Below are positions 33,977 to 45,956 of a stretch of DNA of 64,000 nt, piece by piece. The stretch lies in NCBI GenBank assembly GCA_963965975.1, contig OZ014416.1, forward strand, positions 3,100,001-3,164,000, read 5' to 3'. The notes under the pieces were generated by a model. That model was given only the letters and a program-made list of their open reading frames with translations. It did no database searches and was not told where the DNA came from. This stretch comes from Xestospongia bergquistia (Eukaryota; Porifera; Demospongiae; Haplosclerida; Petrosiidae). The position numbers and the translations under genes were made by a program. Within the stretch, counting starts at the first letter, position 1. Every line of letters begins with the position of its first letter.

Positions 33977-34195
33977 TGTGATATCGTTGATATCTTTGCT
34001 TGCGGTTGCCAGGGGTAATGATAGAACTCTAAGAAAATTCTTTCTCTTCTACTTTAACCAAAACAAAAATGAACTATTTATACAAGAACAAAAAAACAAA
34101 TAATAATACCAAGGAAATAACACCAATTTACATTTACAGTGACAAAAGTGATAATAATATAACAACTAAGTGTAAATTTATGCTAAAATACCACA
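33977..34195 (-). repeat. Gypsy LTR (5' LTR in element sense)
   Basis: 219 bp with the same ends as the partner LTR; differs by scattered substitutions and a few short indels. Confidence 0.9.
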
Positions 34196-34594
34196 GAGAT
34201 GATGGACACTACTTTTTCGTACAGAAATTTTTTGAGGAATATATAGTACTTCTTTTGAAGAGTTACTTGTCAAAATTGCTCCACAAATAACATATAAAGA
34301 TACCAATACGAGGGATGCTATTCCACGTGGAGAGAGACTAGCAGTAACATTAAGATACTTAGCAACAGGTCAGTTGTCAATCACTGATTACCACTACTTG
34401 ATAAATTCAAATACATGTTTTTGTAGGAGAAAGTTTTGAAAGTCTTAAATTTTTGTACAGGATTTCTGCTCAATCTATAGGCAAAATTATTCCTCAAACA
34501 TGTCAAGCTCTAGTGAACTCATTATCAAAAGAATTGGTTAAGATTATACTTTATACCACAATTAACAATTAATGTTAACTAAGAATTAATGTTC

Positions 34595-36345
34595 ATATCA
34601 GGGGATAGTGGTGAACATGATGAAACTGAACTTGGATAATCTGCACTCTGCATGTGGATAGTAATTGTTTTTAGCCTGAGGTGGTGAAAACTGTGGACCA
34701 GTGTAGTCACTTTGAAACATTATAGGAAAAGGATGTTGTCTGGATGGGATCATATCAGACTGAGCCATGTACAGTGTATTTTGAATACTCCACTTCACCC
34801 ATCTTTGTATTTTAGCATTACTGATTGATCATAGTTCATGTGCTACGTGTTTACCAAAAATGTTGTATTCATCTGAATCTTTGAATAGGTATAGCTGTTT
34901 TTTCCATGCAGGCTATAGCTTAGCTTATCCTCTTTTTCTTCTTGTCTTGCTTTTTTGGATAATTTAGTTTTGTGATAAGGTAGAGGTTGTTTTGTAGATT
35001 TAACTTCATCATCTTCTGATAAGACAGATTCAGCCGTAGATTCATTGCTTTCCTATAAAATTAATACATATTTTACATTATATGGTTACCTACAACAGAA
35101 AATGAATGGCTAAATGTTCCAAGAAAGTATGAAGAGCTATGGAATTTTAGTAACTGTATTGGGGCACTAGATGGGAAACATATTATGACTAGACCACCAC
35201 ATCAAAGTGGATTATATTATTTTAATTACAACTGCTTCCTTAGCATAGTACTGATGGCTATTGTTGACGCAGATTACAAATTTGTTTATGTCGACACCAG
35301 ATGTAACAGAAGAGTATCCTTGAAGATAGTCAACTAAACATCCCAGAACCAACTATTTTACCTGGATCACAACACATTATGCCATATGTACTAGTAGCTG
35401 ATGATGCGTTCACATTAAGTACATATTTACTTTAACCATATTCTCAAAATGGCATCACAAGGTAGAAACTAAGCTGGGCTAGGAGAACTGTAGAAAATGC
35501 TTTTGGGATTTTATCAAATAGGTTTAGAGTTTTTATGACTCCAATCTGTTTATCTCCTGAGAAAGTGGAAGTAATTACTCTAGCAAGTTGTGTTCTACAC
35601 AATTATCTTCGATCTCACAATATTCCTCAAAGTGTGTACATGCCACCACACAGTATTGACATGGAAGACCCAATGACACATGAAGTGCAGTTGGCAAGTT
35701 GGCGAAAAGAACTAAGTAATGGATTACAACCTTTACATCGACAAGGTAGCAATTGTTCCAGCGCTGCTAAAACAATAGGTGACACTATGTGCCAGTACTT
35801 TTGTACAAAAGAAGGTGAAGTTTCTTGGCAATACAACGTGATATAATACCACTTATAACTTACTTAATTATAAATTATAATTAATTACTATCCTCTATTT
35901 CAAAATTTGAAACTGTAGATTTTGATATAATAAAATAATCCAGGAAACGTAAATCTTCAAAAAATTTCATGTCTTTTGATCAACTTCATCAACTCCTGTC
36001 CCATTTTTAAAATTTTTTTTTCTTCTTTTCCCTGCTATATGTAGTATGGAGCGACTTAATTTTGCTTTTAACCTCAATTTCTAGATATTAAATTTCATAA
36101 AAGTGTATCTAAACATCTAAGTTCTTAACTGTTGTGGCTAACATTGAAGCTATATTTTCTAAAGTAGTTTTTCTTTTATTTCTATCTTTATATCCTTTTG
36201 TTGTTACATCATAAAGACAGGTTTGCTTTTAGCAGTGTTATTAGCTGTTCCACGTTGCTTTCAGTCCAACGAGTTGTCGTAGGATTGGTAGGAATCTCCT
36301 TACGTACATGATTAGATCGTCTTCTTTGGTTGCCATGTTTAATTA
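34595..36345 (-). pseudogene. Harbinger-associated Myb/SANT-like protein, degraded
   Basis: The minus strand from about 36340 reads RSNHVRKEIPTNPTTTRW, then TESNVEQLITLLKANLSL, and after a one-base shift YDVTTKGYKDRNKRKTTLEN. This is a Myb/SANT-like (trihelix) domain as in the accessory protein of Harbinger elements, which helps the transposase reach the nucleus and DNA ends. A polar second part lies at 35053-34800 (STAESVLSEDDEVKSTKQ). The transposase catalytic exon on the other strand sits inside the intron of this gene, so the two genes are interleaved. Confidence 0.6.
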
Positions 36346-36426
36346 ATGGGAGGAGCGCGGTCCTTTTAATGTTGATGCAACTTTATTGTCATGAATTGAA
36401 CGTGTTTCAATTTTCTTGCAATCATG

Positions 36427-38173
36427 TCAGGGTTCTGCCTAGACTAGTTTTAGTGGGGGCCAATTATAAAATAATCATACACATGTATATTACATAATAA
36501 CAAAGAATAATGCAAATTTGTTGTACATGGAATGAGTACTATCCAGTTTTATCTACAGACTAAATTAGTGGTATAATCTTCTTTGTTTTTTACTGGCCCA
36601 TAGAGCAACAGCTTCAGCGACAGGGAAAGAGTTGAGGGGTGGTCCTTCGATAGCAATGCGTAGTAATGAATCTAATGTTTGCTCCTGCATTCTGTTCCTA
36701 ATCTTGCGAGGCGGTACGTCTTCCTCGATCTTGTCCTCCGTAGCACAAGAATTAGATCCATCTTCCAACAACGCCATTTTTACTGGCAAACACGTGTGAT
36801 AAACGTGTGCGCATGCGTAGCTACGGCAAAGGTAGCCAAGTCGTTCGCGAGCGTAGAAATGGTCGGGCAGACACGGTTGATGGTCGGCTACCGCCTAGCA
36901 GTGGTTGGGGCCGACCACTGCCGACCACCGTGAGCATAACTATGCAAGTCTCTCAGAGAATGTACATCTACTTTTTTTTCTCGTTACTCTCTATTTACTT
37001 TTAATTATTTAAAAATGTCATGTATTTACTGTACTTATTTTTTAAATTCACATCTACTTTCGTGTATTTTGTGCACCAGACCAAAATTATATCAAAAAAG
37101 ACTCAAATGAATTATCTTATGAAATGAAGGTAACTGTTACTTGAAAAAATAATTGTTCAAGTTGTAGGCAATCCATCCATCAAAATGAATCAATGGCTGT
37201 GGTGACCAGTAACTCGAGTCAATGGTTTCATTGGTATCATCATGGCTATCATCTTCATCATCTGGAGAGACACGGAAGGCACTTTTCATGTTGGGAGCAT
37301 TATCTGTGACAATCTGGAAACAGCTAACTCCACAATGAACTAGTTCATCCTCAAATTTAATTCTTACATTCTCAGATGTATGTGGTGGTGGAACTTCATG
37401 AAAAAATAGCATGGCACTCTTCAGCTCTCTTTCTCTCTCATGTATATAACGAATAGTGCACCCCATAAAGCTATGATCATCACTCCCTGTCCAGAAATCA
37501 AGTGTTACTGTTGGTTTGCATACAATATTGACCTCATGAAGTAAACTGCTTCGCTCCTGTTGGTACAACTCATTCAACTTTCTTTTAACAGCAATCCTAG
37601 AAGAAGAACGAAATTTTGGTTCACCATCTTTCATAAACTGGTGGAACCATGGTCTTTCAACTATTCCAATAGCAAGTCCTCCAGCTCCACTTAGATTTCT
37701 AACAATTGATGTTAAAATGGTCTCCTGATTTTCAAAATGTGCGTGCTTCCTCATAACACATCTATGAGGTGATAACATAGTTTGATTTGCACTTGATGGT
37801 ATTTATTTTGTTAGCATCTTGGTTGTGTTGTTTTTTTGTGTTTATATGCTTGTGAAGTTTTTTATTGTGTGTGTTGGTATTCTTTCTTGCATTTGGGGCT
37901 AATGTGAATGTGAGGCTGTGAAGATTTAGTAAGAGGACATTTATTCTGTTTTCCTGATTTATTTGATTTAAGAGAAGAAAGTAAAATTTTATTGTTATTA
38001 CTATCTGTTAAAGCATTAGCAAATTGTGACTGCTCATTAGATAAAGATTGAAGTAGTGAACTACAAGTTGTATTTGCTTGTGATCGTTGTTTTGATGTTT
38101 GAAAATTTGATTTCTTCCCTTTTAAGTCTGATAATTGAGATGATATTGGTGGTTCAGATTTTGACTTTTCCAT
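36427..38173 (-). mobile_element. hAT (ZBED-type) transposon remnant
   Basis: A hAT-like end, CAGGGTTCTGCCTAGA, starts at 36427. On the minus strand, 37778-37137 encodes a RNase H-like transposase part (PWFHQFMKDGEPKF, VTLDFWTGSDDHSFMGC, CFQIVTDNAPNMKSAFRV) typical of ZBED-like hATs; Asp residues are visible in DFW and TDNA. Frames at 38173-37862 are polar, possibly the N-terminus. A 70-codon C-terminal frame lies at 36777-36565. The second terminal repeat was not found, and the dimerisation domain is largely gone. Confidence 0.65.
36565..36789 (-). CDS. Short frame resembling a transposase-derived C-terminal tail
   Basis: MALLEDGSNSCATEDKIEED.. then QTLDSLLRIAIEGPPLNSF and VALWASKKQRRLYH-stop. 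The LLRI..EGP..LW..KKQRR pattern is one I associate with tails of zinc-finger/hAT-derived proteins. It has its own GC-rich upstream region (36790-36930) with CpGs and an inverted GGTCGGC/GCCGACC palindrome, so it could be a small expressed gene. Weak call. Confidence 0.35.
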   Translation of the reverse strand: MPVKMALLEDGSNSCATEDKIEEDVPPRKIRNRMQEQTLDSLLRIAIEGPPLNSFPVAEAVALWASKKQRRLYH

Positions 38174-38616
38174 TGCTGCATTGCTATTTGAGTTCAGTCA
38201 CTCATTAGTATCACACCTAATGGCATAATAGTATGATATTAGGCAAATTATTATATCAGCTGTATTATATTGTATACTGTATACAAACTCACAATCCTCA
38301 GTCAGAACCATTGTTTGAACTGGAGCATTTATTCATTTGCCATTATTTGATTATTATTAATGACTGTCTTACTGAATTTAGGTCTACCATCCAATTAGTC
38401 TATTGAAATGGCTCACTTTTCTCTACATATATCATTGGCTTATGAATTGACTATATTTATAATATTTAGGATTAATGGTTAGTTATGAATTAGCTTGTGA
38501 CCTACTTACAAGATTTTCTTAAGACGTATCAACCTTATGATACTAACTAATGACATGAAATAGTATATACTTTATCCAAGGATTAAATGGGATGTACGCT
38601 AAAGACTTTTTATATG

Positions 38617-38621
<5 letters not shown>

Positions 38622-38656
<35 letters not shown>
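38622..38656. repeat. (AT)n microsatellite
   Basis: Pure AT dinucleotide run of about 35 bp. Confidence 0.95.
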
Positions 38657-38659
<3 letters not shown>

Positions 38660-40950
38660 TAATAATTATTAATTATAATGAATTATTTATAATTTAATAT
38701 ATGTACATTTTAATTTCCTTTTATTAGGTCATTTTCATTATAGTGCATATTGGTTCATGTCACTGATGTCAACATGTCAGTTGATGTGGCTAGTGACTAC
38801 TTCAAATTGTTTACCAAGAAAATTAAACTGGCAAAAGAATATACTGGATTAATATTTAAACCCTTGATCAAAAACAATTTCTTTATAGGAGAGATAAAAA
38901 ATATTTTATTTAATATAATAATGATATATACAACATGTATCCTTATCCACTAATAATAATGCTTTTATATAGTCATGGATATTTTCAACTTTTGATAACA
39001 ATTTAAATAATGCATCCACTACAGTATGTAGGTGGGACTTATAACATGTATGTACTGGTATTTTGACTCATAAATAACCAACATAAAACCAATTGTTTCA
39101 AAAACAAGGTATTTTCTACATTGATTTTAGTAAAGAGTAGTAAAATACCATCAAAAATACAACACTATTACATTAATTGGTAATTTTTAACAAGTGGAAA
39201 TACTACAACTAATATAAACCATCCATTTTCCAAACATTGTAAAGTGAAAATTTTCTCTATGATAAATGCAGGAACTATTGAATTATTCCAGCATCAGCAA
39301 ATTATTACAATCCCTACCCATCAACCTTCTCATACAGTATTACATACAGGATTTTTGGGGAGTTAACACTCAATCATAAACGTAATAACACACAAGCCTA
39401 CCCACCACTTAAATTGGAAAGAGTTATCTGTACGTTTATTACTACTATGTATGTCCTTTAATATTCCCCTCTGCTGAATGACACCATGCCTAAACTTTCA
39501 GAATCTATTCTAATTCATTTTGAGATTAGTCAGTTCACTCAAAAGTGCACATTTTCTCTTTTTGTCATTGTTACAGGAGTTACAACTCTAAATTATTGGC
39601 TGATGGTAAAAATTTACCACTCTAATGCACAATCCCCAGATACTTGCTAATAATATGGCCGATTATCAATTTTAGGTTTAAGAGACATTTTGTAAATACT
39701 TAGTGTTGGTACCATGATAACCTGCATATATACCAACAAAAAAGCACCTGCTGTAATTGTCAAACATCTGGCTGATTAAACAACCATCTATGATGCTTGG
39801 GTTATAACATGTGACAGCCAACAAAAACTAATTCACAACTAAGCAAGGGATTACTATTTGCTGATGATGTCACAGTGCCTGGGAGCCAAGTTAACCTGAA
39901 ATAGATTAAATGATAGCTTACTAGACCATTCAATGACAGCTGACACAAGCTAGAGACACGTATTTATGAAGGATGTCCTTCCAACCATATGGATGGCCAG
40001 TCATTCCAGTAATTCCACCAATAATGATATATAGAGTATTAAACGTCAACTGGTACAACCAAATATAAATTGAATGCTTACATGCATGCTTCATGAAAGC
40101 TTGGCATCAGTTTCATACATTTGGTTCCAAGCTTTTTCTTGGTGTTTATTGATATTGAAAATTCAAATCATTCAAGACTAAGCTGTTTATAGGTTTCAAG
40201 GGTATACTTGGAATTAAAAAGACACCACTACCATCACATATCCAATCCATCAGTGGTGAAATTTATACTTCATGATCATATCAGGTAGCTAGTCTGGGCA
40301 AGAGAAACAGCAGAATTGGGTGCAAAATCATATTCAGAAGATAATGATGTATTATCTCAAGAAGGGTGAACCCTAGGTGAGTTCTGCTGTTTTCGCCGTT
40401 TCTCCTAGTCTCGGGTAGCTAGCCCCTCCCGTTTTGTTCAAGTTATGACCAAGCAAAAAAATAGCTCGAGGTTTTCTAGTTTTGATTGAAGTTGTCTTTA
40501 CATAGTAAGGTCATACTTAAAGATATAAAGACTTCCCTTTCTCAATTTGGTAGAAAATATTGTCTAACCTAAGCATGAACTTTCACAAAATTTTCTTTTC
40601 ATTAGCCAATTAGGCAGGCAACAGAAGTAACACTGATTACTGATTAGCAGCGAGTAGCTAGACTAAATCGAATTAATCAGACCTACTAGGAAAATATGTC
40701 TCCACTAGACGTTTACTAGACTTAAGTCATAATATGTAATAACAATTAATGTGATTGATAGCGATCGTCAAATTTGAGTGTCATCCAAGAGACTGCTATT
40801 TCACTCAGAGGCGTGTTAGTCTACGTTTGACACAGTCTCCGTCTCCCCCGCATGCCATGCTATGAATTTCTTCAACACCCCTCGTCGGGATCGTCATACG
40901 GACTAGGGAAAAGATACGACACAATAAGGTGTTTCCATACAATTGCAAGA
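38657..40950. other. Intergenic stretch upstream of the CIMIP2C-like gene
   Basis: AT-rich with no recognised exon. An imperfect inverted repeat lies at 40290-40440 (TAGCTAGTCTGGGCAAGAGA against a GGGTAGCTAGCCC arm). The last 100 bp before 40951 are less AT-rich (CCGTCTCCCCCGCATGCC, CCCCTCGTCGGGATCG) and probably hold the promoter. Confidence 0.5.
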
Positions 40951-43900
40951 ATGGCTACAGCAGATAAGGCTCCATTCCCAACCTCTATTACTCCACAGCC
41001 TGTGAAAATTCCAGGGTATGGCTAGTAGAGTACCTGTCAATAACTTAAAGGTATCAGTAATCATGCCTTTTAATGATGTATCCTTGGCGACAAGTAGTCT
41101 GACCATGCCAGCCTCTTTGCTTAGAGAGGAAAGGTCTGTAGAACATACATATAACAGTTGTCAAAAAAGAATTAGAATTTTTGTAAACTATGGTTAATTT
41201 TATAAATGTGTTGTTGTCAACATTCTGCATCAGCCACGCCCAACTATAACATGATGTGGTTTGTTAGAAACAGGCTGTGGTTTCCCCAGCAATGAAGGAG
41301 ACAGCTGTACTTTATGTATGATACAAGATCCTTCCTCTTAATGGAAGTGGCTTGACCTGCCAGGCTGGTTGACAGGCTGACAGCTACATAAAGTATTATG
41401 GGCGGTTCCCAGACAGGTTTTGTCGGGGTTCGCCTACTCAAATCAGAATATGTAGCAGGCATATCTCATCAGATTAACTTATGAATTCTTTAATCTTTAC
41501 TTTCCTTAACATTAAATTGTACACTATTTTAATCATCATTCACCTTAAACTCCTTCATCATCATTACTTAGATTGCTTCAGTCCCTATTGGTTCAACAGT
41601 TCTTGTCTTGTAGTTTGTAAATTCACAATGTTTGTTTAATTGGAATTACCGGATCCATAGGCAAAACCTTGCTATTGCATTAAAATTTGAGTAGTCAAAC
41701 TGGCATAGACTGTCACAGTTAAAAGATCCGGTCATGCTTCCTGCACTTTGACTGACAGTACTACATGCATTGTAACATTACATGTCCATATACTACCTCT
41801 GTCCATAAGCTCCCTCCATTACTCTATATAATGAATGTAGCAAAGTGCAGAACCCTTGCATAGTAGCAGCTGAATTACAGTGACTTATGTTAATGACAAT
41901 GTTGTCTCTGCAAAATGTCTTTCCAACTTTTATACATCTTTCTTAACAGTCTTTTAGCTAAAATCTAGTTTTGTCACGTACATGGTTCCTTTTCTACCAG
42001 TGAAGTCGCATTTGCACATAATCCAGGCCTTTGATATGAACAGTTCATTTCTGTTCCTTTCCAGTTATTTCACCTGTTATACAGCCACAATTCTTTACAA
42101 AGCAGTAGCAGATCTTAGACACCTCTATTGGAAGGTTGCCCACAGTTTCGCCGTCAACTTGAACAGCAACTGTGTATCTGTCATGATCATTAAATTTATT
42201 GAGCTCCATATCAAACCATCTTCTAGCATTGGGGTTCCGGTCCTCTTTGTAAACGTGATAATGTCCAATAAACCTTTCCACTTCCACAGTTGTACACACT
42301 ATTTTAAGTACAAGGTATATGTAGCCCTCTAATTTTGTCAGGAGTAATTTTTTTTCAATAAACATCACATTTAGCTGAAATGCAATACAACCGCTATTCT
42401 TTTCATAGTATTAGCAGATATTTAACACCTCTATTGGAAGTGACCCACGGTTTCGCCATCAACTCAAACAACAATTGTGTATCTGTCTTGCTCATTGATT
42501 TCCTTCAGCATCATATCAACCTATACTGGGGTCCCAATCATCTTTTAAAATGTGATAACCTCTGACAATGCACTCCATCTACACAATTCTACATGCCATT
42601 TTAAGTACAGACTACGCCTCCTCTAATTTTGTCAAAAATAATTATTGTTTTCATAAACATCAATTTTACATCTAGCATTTTGTTATTTTCCATAAATCTA
42701 ATTTGCCAAATTTTTACAAGCTTTAGGGTATTTTCCAATATAAACCTACTATGAAGTTTGTTATATAGTACCAATATTCACATTCAAAAGATATAGTATA
42801 TAAATTTCTACACAAGTATGTATTGCTGATATCAAAAAGTGAATGTCTAATATTGCTGCTGTAAACTTAAAAGTCATGATACAGTCTCCAGCTTAAAAGA
42901 ACGTCACAATCTCCATCAAACTAAACACAATCAAGAACACGTGTTGCTACTTTGGGCTGCAAATAATATTTATAATTCACCACATAGTACTGATGTTTTA
43001 TGTGACTGTATAAGCCTATTGCATTATTTTGAACCTGTGCAATTGCACTACTACAACCAATGATAGTGATGATTTTGAGGGAGATACTATACTATGTCCA
43101 AGTTGAGAAGAGCCACCCAGACATGTGAATAACTTTGCTGTTTTACGTGCTATCAACATGAAACTTGCACAATCGATTTTGTTTGCAAATGCGCATTTTA
43201 TATATAAAATTTGGCTCTCTAGCACTACGAGAAAGTACCAAACTAGAAAACTCCATACATTTTCAATGGTCACATACTTCAAATTGCACACCTTCGAGGG
43301 TTTAATAAAAATAATTTTCACCTTGAGAAGTCAGCCATCTGTCACATGGCAATTCAAAATTACAATTCTAATTATATGAACAAATGGTATATTATAACAA
43401 TTATTATTAAAATAATAACCAGGTATTGTCTTTTGTGATTTGAGGCAGCTATAAAACCACCATGGTTTTGAAAAAAACCTTTCCACAAAGAAGGAAGACT
43501 AAAATATGTGCTAAGTTTCTCCTTCCGTAACCTCTTGATGCTGGTACGTGAAAGTTTTGTAGCATCAGAGGTTCGTTTCAGAGATCCTTCAGTCCGTTTA
43601 CGCCTGCCAAGTTCCTCAAAATATTCATAGACATTCACAACAACCTCCTTTGTTTCCGCTCTCAATCTCTTTCTAGTTGGCATGTTCACAAACACGAGAG
43701 AAAACGTGGCGTGTTCACATGACATTCACGTGAACAAATAATGAATATAATTAAAATGTGCTTCAGCGCTAATTTTGTATAATAGGGAAGGAAATTCCTC
43801 ACCTTTCATCCATGCATAAAACACCTTTTTTTAAATAAAGGGCTCTTCTCGACTTGGACATAGTATAATGTTGTTGTAAGCTGATAATTATTTTCTATGT

Positions 43901-45290
43901 CCTACTATTATTTCTCAAAATGTATCAGTAATATCACTTGGATCATGCATAATTGTGTCAATAATTGATGTTATGACATGTTTGCAGTGAGGGATGGATG
44001 TATGGCATACAAACTATTCTTAACACTATAATATATATATATCATAGCTTACTGTACATAATAAACATGTACAGGTAGTACATAGATAGTAACCTCATAG
44101 TGTCTATAAAGGAGCTGTTTCTGTATTTTAGCTGACAACTTGCTCATACTCTATTCATAACTCATTTGATCATAACAATAATATTCATGTTCTGTTAGGT
44201 GCCCAGTCACTGTATATAATTCATATATATTATAGGTATAGTGGTTTCTGTCCAACAGTTCGCACAAAATATGGAGCTACTTATGGAAATGCCACAAAAC
44301 ACTTCTACCAAATACGGTAAGTTTCAAACATGTTAACTGTATGAAAAGTTTGCATGCTATGATTACAACATCATCATTAGTTAGAAAACACATTATCTTC
44401 AGATAGTAGTCAAAACAACAAATATACTTTTGTAGTCGTCATGACATTCTTAACACAAGTCAAAAACTATTTCAACGAAGTCGAAGTGAAGAAGGTGTGT
44501 CAGTCATCAATTTATCAGTTGTATCTCAGAGGCCTACTTCATCTAACAAACGAGAGAGCAATCCATGTTGCACACTTATACCTTATTCTCTTTGTCTGAC
44601 TGGTGCTAGAAGAGACAAAACCTTTGAATTTGATAAGGTAATAAAGTGTATGTGCATACATGCTGTGATTGTCAACATACTCTTTAGTCTGTGCAAGCTT
44701 ATCGCGCATATTATAAAGATCATTCAGGTCTTACCCCACCTGTTTCTGCCATCCATCACAGAAGACATTCTGCTCCTTCTTTTGGCAGGTAGTAAACTCT
44801 GTTGGTTTGACTTTGCAGATTGACTTTAATCATAACTTCGCTATATTGCTTGCTATAGCATTATATCTGATGCCTCTCATTCTTGCAATTCTTATAATGG
44901 CATTTACAAAGGAAATGTCCTTTTGAAGTGTACAACCATCCATATAAATTCTTGTGTATAATCTTCCATTAGGAGTCACTTTCATCTGCAAATTCAAACA
45001 AACAGAGTTTAGTTACATTTATTTTCAATATATACTTTATCTTTAAAGTTTTGCTATAGGATACAGCATATTTTCAGGATGTTATTACTGCACAGTATTG
45101 TAACATGCACATATACCATTAAGTATATCACAAAACTTAAATAATTATCTTTGTTTCTAGATACCAGGCTACTGATCCATTTACTACTTCCAAACAACAA
45201 ACTTCAACTAGTTCTCACTATGTTAATTCAGAAAGACGTGGATCTGCAAAAGAGCGAGCTACCAGAGATGTGTTCTTTCAGAAACGCTAA
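40951..45290 (+). CDS. CIMIP2C: Ciliary microtubule inner protein 2C-like (FAM166C/C2orf70)
   Basis: Five exons: 40951-41015, 44236-44316, 44436-44637, 44688-44788 and 45161-45290 (TAA), phases 2-2-0-2; 192 aa. Family signatures: VKIPG/YSGFCPTVRTKYGATYGNAT across the first junction (the PGYxGxxPxxxxxxGxxYGxxT motif), then SVQAYRAYYKDHSGLTPPV and the end ERATRDVFFQKR. Human CIMIP2C, about 201 aa as I recall it, has comparable motifs in the same order. The product would bind inside doublet microtubules of cilia or sperm flagella, fitting a sponge with choanocyte cilia; this is inferred from the family. The 3.2-kb first intron has taken up a family B transposon and a HIRAN-like duplication. Confidence 0.82.
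42045..42368 (-). pseudogene. HIRAN-like domain fragment, copy 1
   Basis: A 107-codon minus-strand frame with RNPNARRWFDMELNKFNDHD, RYTVAVQVDGETVGNLPIEV and FVKNCGCITGEITG, resembling the core of HIRAN domains (DPNAIAV..VGHLP.EIS). It lies in the CIMIP2C-like intron without flanking gene context. Probably part of a repeat or a retroposed piece. Confidence 0.5.
42380..42625 (-). pseudogene. HIRAN-like domain fragment, copy 2 (decayed)
   Basis: Tandem copy of 42100-42360 at roughly 75-80 percent by eye (shared AACACCTCTATTGGAAG, GTTTCGCC.TCAACT, AACTGTGTATCTGTC-like segments), with the reading frame lost. Confidence 0.55.
43092..43863 (-). mobile_element. TA-targeting nonautonomous element (family B), copy 3
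   Basis: 772 bp, ends CTATGTCCAAGTTGAGAAG and complement with TA on both sides. This is the best-preserved copy: the minus strand from 43683 encodes MPTRKRLRAETKEVVVNVYE, then GRRKRTEGSLKRTSDATKL and SRTSIKRLRKEK, a helix-turn-helix N-terminus of an IS630/Tc1-like transposase. The catalytic domain is absent. It sits in intron 1 of the CIMIP2C-like gene. Confidence 0.85.
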
Positions 45291-45956
45291 CTATGTTTAT
45301 GAGTTCATGAGTGTTGTTATACTAAATGTTTATGTAAATTATATATATTGGCCTTTATTAGTAAATAGTTGTTACTTTTCTTCAAACTCTCAGAGTACTA
45401 AACCTTTAGCATAATTTTCACTTTATAAAAAAGAATGTCCTATGGTTGATAAAGAAACTTATCTACGAGAATTATGCCAGCCTCTTCAGTAAGAAATTGG
45501 CATGTAAGTAACAGGCTCTAGTATATCTCAACTTTAATGTCATAACAATATCCTATAAACCCCTGTCTAGTACAGTGCTGATTGTTGCTAGTCAGAGAAG
45601 TGAAAGACATACTTAAGAGTTTTATTAGATTGCTCTCATACTGTGGCAGAGATGTTGATCTCTGTAGACGAGACTTGTTGTGATAACAGAGGTTCCAAAC
45701 ATGAAGTGTTGTCGATAGTAACAATAAACAATTGTTATGGGTGGTTTCAACAATTACAGTATGTAGAGGAAGATCAATTAATAACACTGAATTGCTAATA
45801 CCATGGCTTCCTGTCTATTTGCAAATAGTTTCATCATTCTGCAAGCATACTACAGTACTTGGTTTTAACTGTGATAGTAATGAAAAAAAAACAAGGTGAT
45901 TACACTTGACTAAAGTGAGGAACACAGTAACAATAAAAAATATGCACTAAAGATTA
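45291..45956. other. Intergenic stretch
   Basis: No domain recognised. Open frames here (for example 45518-45787 minus) look like chance. Confidence 0.5.

Larger units (their letters stand above)
28772..34195 (-). mobile_element. Ty3/gypsy LTR retrotransposon, internally deleted, with nested piggyBac
   Basis: LTRs at 28772-28998 and 33977-34195 begin TG and end CA and are about 90 percent identical. On the minus strand a possible tRNA primer site (TGGCGACAAGGG) follows the 5' LTR by two bases. A purine tract (AGGGGAGGAAA) precedes the 3' LTR. Flanking 5-mers GATAT/GAGAT are an imperfect target duplication. It is inserted in the Harbinger transposase. A 2.55-kb piggyBac sits next to the purine tract. 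Confidence 0.9.
28597..35846 (+). pseudogene. Harbinger transposase pseudogene, split by a gypsy insertion
   Basis: Pieces in order: 28597-28771 (MAEARRAAAASAV ... FWSREWLQ, then frameshifted HGAYHALMNELD), the gypsy insertion, 34196-34370 (.. REAIPRGERLAVTLRYLATG), 34425-34542 (ESFESLKFLYRISAQSIGKI), and 35085-35846. The last piece carries CIGALDGKHI (first Asp), LMAIVDADYKFVYVD (second Asp region) and WARRTVENAFGILSNRF (the Glu). Frameshifts and stops lie at about 35320-35470. The motifs match the PIF/Harbinger DDE_Tnp_4 fold. A 43-51 bp intron near 34375 looks genuine. It is not expressible as an intact enzyme. Confidence 0.82.
27690..36405 (+). mobile_element. PIF/Harbinger DNA transposon, decayed and interrupted by other elements
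   Basis: The extent is inferred from coding pieces plus weak inverted ends: GGCAATTTTGTTGCATGAAC near 27705 and a 15/20 inverted match near 36380-36400. It holds a plus-strand DDE transposase and a minus-strand Myb/SANT-like protein, the two-gene set of this superfamily. Family B copy 2 and a gypsy element are inserted in it. Lesions show it is dead. Confidence 0.6.

Noticed and set aside
28772-34195. Endogenous retrovirus with envelope gene
   Set aside because: No env-like frame lies between integrase and the 3' LTR; the space is filled by the piggyBac. It is a plain Ty3/gypsy element.
36427-41870. A second hAT terminal repeat near 41850 (GCAGAACCCTTG)
   Set aside because: Only GCAGAACCCT matches and it ends in TTG, not TG; the distance and the intervening CIMIP2C exon make it implausible as the partner end.
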